A DNA stretch of 64,000 nucleotides, taken from NCBI GenBank assembly GCA_002423615.1, contig DIKO01000052.1, positions 7,583 to 71,582 on the forward strand, in the 5' to 3' direction. Position numbers and translations under genes: made by a program. The number at the start of each line of letters is the position of its first letter. Within the stretch, counting starts at the first letter, position 1. The notes beneath the pieces were generated by a model. It ran no database searches and was not told the origin of the DNA. It saw nothing but the letters and a program-made list of their open reading frames with translations. This DNA comes from Desulfobacteraceae bacterium UBA5616. GTDB lineage: Bacteria; Desulfobacterota; Desulfobacteria; Desulfobacterales; UBA5616. Below, in pieces: positions 58,130-64,000 of the stretch.

Positions 58130-60115
58130 ATGAAGGGCGATAAATTGCAAGGGACTAAGCATAAACTGAGTTTAGAACTGGAAAACCGGTTGCAATTCGA
58201 AAGAATTTTGACCAATATTTCCACTCGTTTTATTGACATGCCCGCTGAACAAATAGATGCCGAGATCGAAGATTCCTTGCGTTGTGTATGCGAATTCCTT
58301 AACATCGATCAGGCGAGTCTATTCCAAAAACTGGAGACGAACTCGGATATCCTTTCTTTAACGCATTTGTATCAAATACCGGGAGGTCCGGAGCGTCCGG
58401 AGCGGTTAGACGCAAAGGCTTCGTTTCCCTGGGTGGTTCAGAAACTTTTTAACGGCGAGACAGTCGTAATTTCCCCGGAGGATCTTCCCCGGGAAGCTGC
58501 CACTGACAAGAAGACCTACACTCATTTCGGCATCAAGTCTACCATAGCTATCCCTATCTCGTTGGGCAAGAAAGAACCCATGGGAATTTTAGGGTACGAT
58601 ATGTTGACTGAAAAACGGTGTTGGACAGATGAGACCAAAAACCAGCTTGAACTGGTGTCAAAAATATTCACCAATGCGCTTTCCAGGAAAAACTGGGAAT
58701 TTGAGCTGCGTGAAAAAGAAGAACGTTTGAATCTGGCCTTAGATGCTGCGGAAGCCGGGGTGTGGATTTTTTATATTGATTCCGGCCAATATTATGCGTC
58801 ACCGAGAGCCCGCGAGCTTTATGGGTTCGGCCCGGATGATATCGTGAAGTATGAGGATGTATATGGTAAAGGTCATCCCGATGATCGTGACTCGGCGTAC
58901 CGGGCTGTGCAGCATGCGATTCAATCCGGAGAACTTTACAGGGCGGAATACCGGGTCGCCCTTCCCGACAAAAGCCTGAGGTGGTTATTGGCGATCGGGA
59001 AACCGCAACTTAATGCAAACGGTGTTGCGGACCGGTTGCTGGGTATTACAATTGACATTACCGGTCGTAAGCAAATGGAATCCGAGCTCAAGGAGCGGTT
59101 GAAGCAGATCGAAGAACTCAAACTTCGGATTGAAAACGAGAATCTTTACCTCCGTAAAGAACTCAGACAGGTAAAGGGTTTCGATAAAATCGTGGGGGAA
59201 AGCAAGGCGTTCAGTTCCGTAATTTTTTCGGCTGACCAGGTCGCTTCAACCGAAGCTGCAGTGCTGATTCTCGGCGAGACCGGAACCGGCAAGGGGATGG
59301 TGGCCAATGCCATCCACCAGATGAGCGTCCGCAAGGACCGTCCTCTCGTCACGGTGAACTGCCTGGCCTTGCCGAAAAACCTTATTGAAAGCGAGCTTTT
59401 CGGACGGGAAAAAGGCGCTTTCACAGGCGCTCATATGAAGCAGATAGGACGCTTCGAAGTGGCCAACGGAGGGACGATCTTTCTGGATGAAATCGGCGAA
59501 ATGCCGTTGGAGCTCCAGTCAAAGCTCCTTCGGGTGCTTCAGGATGGGGAGTTTGAAAGGCTTGGCAGTGCGAAGACGGTTAAAGTGAATGCCAGAGTCA
59601 TTGCCGCAACCCACCGCGACCTCAGGGAAGAGGTCCGCGAAAGGCGTTTCCGTGAGGACCTGTTTTACCGGCTGAATGTTTTCCCCATATTTATCCCCCC
59701 ACTCAGGCAGAGAACCGATGATATCCCCCTGCTCGTTGAATTTTTCATAGAAAAATATTGCCGCAAGATGGGAAAACAAATCGACAGCATACCCAAAGCC
59801 ACGATGAAAATGTTTATGGAATACGATTGGCCGGGCAATGTAAGGGAGCTGGAGCACGTGATCGAGCGAAGCGTGATCATCACTTCCGGGCCTTCGCTGG
59901 AAGTGGCCAGCCGGCTTACAAACTCCCTGGCGATCGACTCAAAAGGCGAACCCCTGATGGATCTGGTCACTCTGGAGCGTGAGCATATTCTGAGGGTTCT
60001 TCAAGAGACAGGCTGGAGAATCGAGGGGTCTTCCGGAGCCGCATCGATCCTTAAAATCCACCCCAGCACCCTCCGCTTCCGGATCAAAAAACTGAATATC
60101 CACCGCCCCGAATAA
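58130..60115 (+). CDS. Sigma-54-dependent transcriptional activator (GAF-PAS-AAA+-HTH)
   Basis: 661 residues from ATG 58130. A GAF domain (about 25-190: RCVCEFLNIDQASLFQKLET), a PAS domain (about 200-320: LALDAAEAGVWIFYIDSGQY, LLGITIDITGRKQMESELKE), then a sigma-54 AAA+ core with Walker A LGETGTGKGMVAN, the sigma-54-contact motif ESELFGREKGAFTGAHM and Walker B GGTIFLDEIGEM. A C-terminal Fis-type HTH ends it (ASILKIHPSTLRFRIKKL). It hydrolyses ATP to open sigma-54 promoters; the sensor domains may bind a small molecule or cofactor. It lies directly upstream of a -24/-12 promoter. Confidence 0.93.
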   Translation: MKGDKLQGTKHKLSLELENRLQFERILTNISTRFIDMPAEQIDAEIEDSLRCVCEFLNIDQASLFQKLETNSDILSLTHLYQIPGGPERPERLDAKASFPWVVQKLFNGETVVISPEDLPREAATDKKTYTHFGIKSTIAIPISLGKKEPMGILGYDMLTEKRCWTDETKNQLELVSKIFTNALSRKNWEFELREKEERLNLALDAAEAGVWIFYIDSGQYYASPRARELYGFGPDDIVKYEDVYGKGHPDDRDSAYRAVQHAIQSGELYRAEYRVALPDKSLRWLLAIGKPQLNANGVADRLLGITIDITGRKQMESELKERLKQIEELKLRIENENLYLRKELRQVKGFDKIVGESKAFSSVIFSADQVASTEAAVLILGETGTGKGMVANAIHQMSVRKDRPLVTVNCLALPKNLIESELFGREKGAFTGAHMKQIGRFEVANGGTIFLDEIGEMPLELQSKLLRVLQDGEFERLGSAKTVKVNARVIAATHRDLREEVRERRFREDLFYRLNVFPIFIPPLRQRTDDIPLLVEFFIEKYCRKMGKQIDSIPKATMKMFMEYDWPGNVRELEHVIERSVIITSGPSLEVASRLTNSLAIDSKGEPLMDLVTLEREHILRVLQETGWRIEGSSGAASILKIHPSTLRFRIKKLNIHRPE

Positions 60116-60270
60116 ATTGATTGCCACAAGTACCTCTGCCTCAGCATTCTGCAGAACCGCAATATGCTGAGGGTTAAAATTCCCATTTCCCCTGATTCGA
60201 TTCCGACATAAAAAAAATAATACCTCATTATTCCGATCAGTTGTTTGTTATCCAGAGTTATCCATCATCT

Positions 60271-60286
60271 AGGCATGGTTGTTGCT
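60271..60286 (+). promoter_or_regulatory. Sigma-54 (-24/-12) promoter
   Basis: AGGCATGGTTGTTGCT carries GG at 60272-60273 and GC at 60284-60285, exactly 10 bases apart, with TTGCT matching the -12 consensus. It is about 90 bases upstream of the transaldolase-like GTG start and downstream of the sigma-54 activator gene, which should bind nearby. The 260-base gap holds no gene. Confidence 0.75.
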
Positions 60287-60375
60287 TAAGGGTACGTAAA
60301 TTTGCAGTCAATCTGCTTATGGACAAAATCGTGGACCATTCTGAACCATTTTTCCACTCAATTGTGAGGTAAAAG

Positions 60376-61476
60376 GTGAAAGCAACCCGAAAGCTGGATG
60401 ACTTTGCGCAGCGTATCTGGATTGACAACATCACTCGGGATCAACTGAACTCCGGGTTGCTCGGGCTCGCCATCAAAGAATGGTCGGTGACGGGACTTTG
60501 TTTCAATCCGTCCGCCTTCAAGCAGGCGATCATGAACAGCGCGGTCTACGATGCCGCCATTCTTGAAAAGCTCAGAGATGAATTCGTGGGAGAAGAATTG
60601 TTTTTTGAGCTGGCGCTGGAAGATCTCCGTCAAGCAGCCGACCTTTTCCGGCCGGTATACGATAAGACAAAAGGCATGGACGGATGGGTATCCATGGATA
60701 TATCACCTCTGATGGCGCATGATACGACCCAAATCCTCACGTTCACCAAGGACCTGTATGTTCGCGCCCAACGCCCCAACTTTTTCATTTCAATTCCAGG
60801 CACGGAAAAAAACCTCACGGTTATCGAGGAGGCCATCCTGGCGGGCGTGCCGGTGAACGTGACCCTCCTCTTTTCAAGCGAGCATTATCTGGCTGCGGCC
60901 GAGGCTTTTCTATGCGGCATTGAGAGACGCATTAAAGCCGGAATCAGGCCCAATGTCGGCTCAGTCGTCTCTTTTCCGATCAGTCAGTGGGACACCCAGG
61001 TCAATGGAAGGGTACCGGAAACGCTGGAAAACCAGCTCGGCATTGCCATGGCCGGACGGATCTATAAAGCCTATCAGGAATTTCTGAGTACGCCGCGCTG
61101 GAAACGCGCTTATGACGCCGGAGCCCTGCCCCAGCGGATCTTATGGGCCGGCACGGAGAGGAGTGATCCAACAGTATCGAACCTATTTTACATGAAAGCG
61201 CTGGCGGCGCCGTTAACGGTTTGTGCCCTTGCCGAAAGCACTTTAGAGGCTTTTTCCGATCAGGAAAAAATAGACACGCGGATGCCCGCGAACGGCGGCG
61301 ATTGCGACACCGTGCTGCGCCGAATCACCCAGGCCGGAATCAATATCGATGGCCTGGCAGCCGAGCTCCAGAAAGAAGCCGTCACATCATTCCTCAAATC
61401 CTGGGTTGAGTTAATGATGGCAATTGCTTCAAAGAGCGCATCGCTGACTCAGGAAAACAGTTTGAAAGGAGAATAA
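60376..61476 (+). CDS. Transaldolase-like protein without the canonical catalytic lysine
   Basis: 366 residues, GTG start with GAGGT upstream. IWIDNITRDQLNSGLLGLAI, then WSVTGLCFNPSAFKQAI resembles the long (type II) transaldolases, and LMAHDTTQILTFTKDLYVRA and DTQVNGRVPE follow in family order. In true enzymes the Schiff-base lysine sits in IKVPAT/IKIPAT; here the sequence is FFISIPGTEKNL, with Ser in that place. VSLEV..P is VSMDIS..P. So usual aldol transfer is doubtful. It precedes a secreted protein by two bases and shares the sigma-54 promoter. Confidence 0.78.
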   Translation: MKATRKLDDFAQRIWIDNITRDQLNSGLLGLAIKEWSVTGLCFNPSAFKQAIMNSAVYDAAILEKLRDEFVGEELFFELALEDLRQAADLFRPVYDKTKGMDGWVSMDISPLMAHDTTQILTFTKDLYVRAQRPNFFISIPGTEKNLTVIEEAILAGVPVNVTLLFSSEHYLAAAEAFLCGIERRIKAGIRPNVGSVVSFPISQWDTQVNGRVPETLENQLGIAMAGRIYKAYQEFLSTPRWKRAYDAGALPQRILWAGTERSDPTVSNLFYMKALAAPLTVCALAESTLEAFSDQEKIDTRMPANGGDCDTVLRRITQAGINIDGLAAELQKEAVTSFLKSWVELMMAIASKSASLTQENSLKGE

Positions 61477-61478
61477 AC

Positions 61479-63875
61479 ATGAAAGGGTATAAAGAATTTA
61501 TTATTACCGTTCTGGTGTTCATGGCAACCCTGTCTTTTACCGCCGATTCGGTTGTTGTTGCCTCGGATGATCCGGGCTGGCCGCGGCTGATCGAAAAAAA
61601 CGGCAAACAACTGACCATCTATCAGCCCCAGATCGACTCCTGGCAGGACTACACAAACCTTCATTTTCGGTGCGCCATCTCCGTCAAAACCGGCGCTTCC
61701 AAAAAGGAGATGTTCGGCGTCGCGGAAGTGGAGGCTGAGACGGTGACGGACCATGCGGCCCGTGTCGTGGCCTTTATGCCGAAGAAACGCGAATTACGAT
61801 TTCCGAACGTTTCGGAATCGGAAGAAGCGAAGTTACAGAAGGCTGCAAATGAATTGTATCCGCCGGGCCAGGCACTGACGATTTCCCTGGACCGGATACT
61901 GCCCTATCTTGATCCTGATAAGCATCAGCAGCAAGCCCCCGTTGAATTAAATCTTGATCCGCCGAATTTTTTTTACAGCAATAAACCGGCCATTCTCGTG
62001 ATGTTCCTGGGGGAACCCCAGTTAAAACCCGTTGCAGCCGATAAGGTCGATCTGATGTTTGCCCTGAACACGAACTGGGACGTCTTTTACGATACAACCG
62101 GCCAGCATTACTATTTACTGAACCAGGACAACTGGCTGACAACCGGCGATGCGATCAAAGGAACATGGGCGGCTGCGCAAACTTTGCCGGTTGGGCTTTC
62201 CTCCCTTCCGGCCGACGACAACTGGGCTGATGTACGCCGACAGGTGCCTGGAAAGCGCGACAACAATCCACCTGCCGTGCTGGTGAGCACGGAGCCGGCG
62301 GAACTCATCCTGACAAACGGTGAGCCGAACTACACCCCCATCCCCGGAACAAAGCTGATGCGCGTAACGAATACCGAGACCACCCTGTTCCTCAACTCCG
62401 GTGAGGGGAAATATTATATTCTCACCGCAGGCAGATGGTTCCGAACCGCCACTCTGGAAGGGCCCTGGTCCTCGGCCAGCAAAGACCTTCCCGAAGACTT
62501 TGCACGGATTCCGGACGATGATCCGGCCGCTTTTGTCAAGGCTTCTGTTCCGGGTACGACCGAGGCAAAGGATGCCGTGCTCCTGGCCTCCATACCCGCC
62601 AGCACCGCTGTGGATGTGACAAAACCCCCGGTAGTGGAAGTCGCCTACAGCGGAGAGCCGAAATTCCAGGCCATACCCGATACAACGGTTCAATACGCTG
62701 CAAACTCTTCCAACGCTGTATTTCTCGTCGATGGCGGCTATTATTGCTGCGACCAGGGCGTTTGGTATTGCGGCGGCACGGCAACCGGACCGTGGTCCTA
62801 TTGCAAGAGCGTTCCCCAGGCGATTTACACCATTCCCGCTTCCCATCCGGCTCACAACGTGACCTATGTCACTGTTCAAAACACCACTCCGGATACGGTG
62901 GTCTATACACAGACGGCCGGTTACAGCGGAGAATACGTCGCAGCGACCGGTGTACTGATGTTCGGGGCCGGAATGATCATCGGCGCGATGATCGCCGCCG
63001 ACCATGACGATTATTATTACCCGCCGTATCCGGTTCCCTATTCTTACGGCTGCGGGGCCCGATATAACTATGCCTACGGGGGTTATTACCGAGCCGCCGG
63101 AGTCGCCTATGGACCCTACGGAGGAGCGGGGGCCGGAGCAGCCTACAATCCGGCGACGGGAACATACTCGCGCGGCGCTTATGCTTACGGGCCTGCAGGG
63201 AGCGCGTCGGTCCGGCAGGCATACAACCCTTATACGGGTGCCCGTGGCAGTGCCGCCAGAGTCGATACCGCTTATGGGTCGGCCGGGAGAGGTGCGGCCT
63301 ACAACCCGACCACCGGAACGGCTGTGCGGGGTGGTTACCGGAGCAGCGATTACGGTACAGTCGCCGGGGTTCAGACGAACAGGGGCACCGGCGCCATTGC
63401 CTGGGACACAGAACAGGGGCAAGGCGCGGTTGTTAAAGGCAAAGGGGAAAACGTTTATGCCGGCAAAGACGGCACGGTATATAAAAAGGACAGCTCGGGC
63501 AACTGGACCACCAACAGCGGGAGCGGTTGGGAGACGGTAAACAAACCGCAGCCTGCGGCCGGTAAAACCACATCGACCGCTTCGGCATCCACGACCCGCA
63601 GCCGTACCCCATCTTCCGCTCCACAAACTCAGAATCAAACTGCGAAACAGAAAACTCAGAAACAAACTGCGCAACCGACACGGCAGACAACTACAGCGCA
63701 GACACGGCAACCGTCAAGCGTTTCATCAAACCAGCGATCACGGGAATCCGTACAAAGCCTGGAATCCCAGGCTCAGGCGAGGCAGCGCGGCAACCAGTTA
63801 AGCCGGAATGCCGGCCAAGGAAGGTCGTCCGCTTCAGCCACCGGCGGCGGCGGAAGATCTCGAAGAGGACGGTGA
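61479..63875 (+). CDS. Large secreted/periplasmic protein with Gly-Tyr-Ala-rich and polar C-terminal region
   Basis: 798 residues. An N-terminal signal peptide (about 1-28: KEFIITVLVFMATLSFTADS) leads to a repeat-rich region with three related W/Y-containing units (LMFALNTNWDVFYDTTGQHY, TTLFLNSGEGKYYILTAGRW, AVFLVDGGYYCCDQGVWYCG). A hydrophobic segment (VAATGVLMFGAGMIIGAMIA) at about 490 and then a Gly/Tyr/Ala-rich region with AAYNPATGTYSRGAYAYG-like repeats follow. The last 150 residues are polar (Thr, Gln, Ser, Arg). It is co-transcribed with the transaldolase-like gene. Cell-surface or envelope role; molecular function unknown to me. Confidence 0.7.
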   Translation: MKGYKEFIITVLVFMATLSFTADSVVVASDDPGWPRLIEKNGKQLTIYQPQIDSWQDYTNLHFRCAISVKTGASKKEMFGVAEVEAETVTDHAARVVAFMPKKRELRFPNVSESEEAKLQKAANELYPPGQALTISLDRILPYLDPDKHQQQAPVELNLDPPNFFYSNKPAILVMFLGEPQLKPVAADKVDLMFALNTNWDVFYDTTGQHYYLLNQDNWLTTGDAIKGTWAAAQTLPVGLSSLPADDNWADVRRQVPGKRDNNPPAVLVSTEPAELILTNGEPNYTPIPGTKLMRVTNTETTLFLNSGEGKYYILTAGRWFRTATLEGPWSSASKDLPEDFARIPDDDPAAFVKASVPGTTEAKDAVLLASIPASTAVDVTKPPVVEVAYSGEPKFQAIPDTTVQYAANSSNAVFLVDGGYYCCDQGVWYCGGTATGPWSYCKSVPQAIYTIPASHPAHNVTYVTVQNTTPDTVVYTQTAGYSGEYVAATGVLMFGAGMIIGAMIAADHDDYYYPPYPVPYSYGCGARYNYAYGGYYRAAGVAYGPYGGAGAGAAYNPATGTYSRGAYAYGPAGSASVRQAYNPYTGARGSAARVDTAYGSAGRGAAYNPTTGTAVRGGYRSSDYGTVAGVQTNRGTGAIAWDTEQGQGAVVKGKGENVYAGKDGTVYKKDSSGNWTTNSGSGWETVNKPQPAAGKTTSTASASTTRSRTPSSAPQTQNQTAKQKTQKQTAQPTRQTTTAQTRQPSSVSSNQRSRESVQSLESQAQARQRGNQLSRNAGQGRSSASATGGGGRSRRGR

Positions 63876-64000
63876 TCGAAAATGCCTGTGAGGGAAACGA
63901 TAACCTTATCTTTAAAGTGGGTATGCAGTTAACTAAACCACCATTAAAAGGAGAAATGAAAATGAAAAAAAGTATTAAGGGACCGTAAATTAATTAGTGT

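Noticed and set aside
62115..63710. A 531-codon open frame on the minus strand opposite the large secreted protein.
   Set aside because: It mirrors a GC-rich, repeat-rich gene on the other strand, has no RBS and its composition (Arg, Gly, Ile rich, no domain) is typical of an antisense shadow.
63950..63988. Possible start of a next gene at the right edge (AAGGAGAAATGAAAATG, then Lys-rich codons).
   Set aside because: The frame ends at TAA after ten codons, so no gene can be supported before the window ends; it may be a decayed gene start.
1..64000. tRNA, rRNA or insertion-sequence elements.
   Set aside because: I saw no tRNA or rRNA sequence and no IS transposase other than the MuA-type enzyme; a tRNA scan was not possible.

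Overview
The window is a bacterial chromosome segment carrying one apparently complete Mu-like (transposable) prophage of about 43.4 kb (10166-53601). The host genes (adenosine-specific kinase, AsmA-type protein, FmdB zinc ribbon, PfkB kinase, ribonuclease D, thrS, glpD, a sigma-54 activator) and their style suggest a Gram-negative, probably anaerobic member of the Desulfobacterota (old Deltaproteobacteria). That placement is inference from gene content; there is no rRNA here to settle it.

Left flank (1-10165): housekeeping genes ending in thrS, a VanZ-like membrane protein and the first 22 codons of an SMP-30/gluconolactonase gene. The prophage sits inside that gene. The 5-bp duplication ATGGC lies at 10161-10165 and 53602-53606, and joining 10101-10165 to 53607-54411 restores an open frame of 290 codons including the stop. 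Right flank (53602-64000): the rest of that gene, glpD, an ArsB/NhaD-type transporter, a 4-OT tautomerase, and a sigma-54 enhancer-binding protein. The last of these is followed by a good -24/-12 promoter driving a transaldolase-like gene with no recognisable Schiff-base lysine and a large secreted protein.

Prophage layout: left end with transposase-binding repeats; an AT-rich minus-strand cargo of a D12-class adenine methylase, a ParB-like protein and a HEPN-like protein; an XRE repressor; divergent early promoter; Ner/Cro-like regulator; MuA-type transposase with its DDE triad; MuB-type ATPase; many small, often zinc-ribbon, early proteins; GemA (gp16); an inverted two-gene cassette with its own palindromic operators; two structured intergenic segments; a lysis block (amidase, lipoprotein, PLA2-like protein); a Mu-type head block (gp25/26/27/28-like, a portal fused to gpF, gpG, protease with nested scaffold, decoration protein, lambda-E-type capsid); then a siphovirus-type tail block (tube, G/GT chaperones, tape measure, tip proteins) with no sheath or baseplate genes. 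The tail therefore looks long and non-contractile, as in B3/D3112-like phages rather than Mu.

The most striking feature links the structural genes to the right-end cargo. Four virion proteins (head decoration protein, tail tube, a distal tail protein, a fibre-like tail protein) end in runs of 13-21 threonines with a few serines, and the tape measure has a short internal run. At the right end lies a tightly coupled seven-gene operon: four soluble glycosyltransferases of GT-A and GT-B types, one further GT-B protein or near relative counted among them, a hexapeptide acetyltransferase and a methyltransferase, with an integral-membrane O-acyltransferase facing away. The last glycosyltransferase has DxH and GGGE motifs reminiscent of polypeptide GalNAc-transferases. 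I propose that the phage builds mucin-like O-glycosylated tails on its own capsid and tail. This is a hypothesis from gene content and has not been shown.
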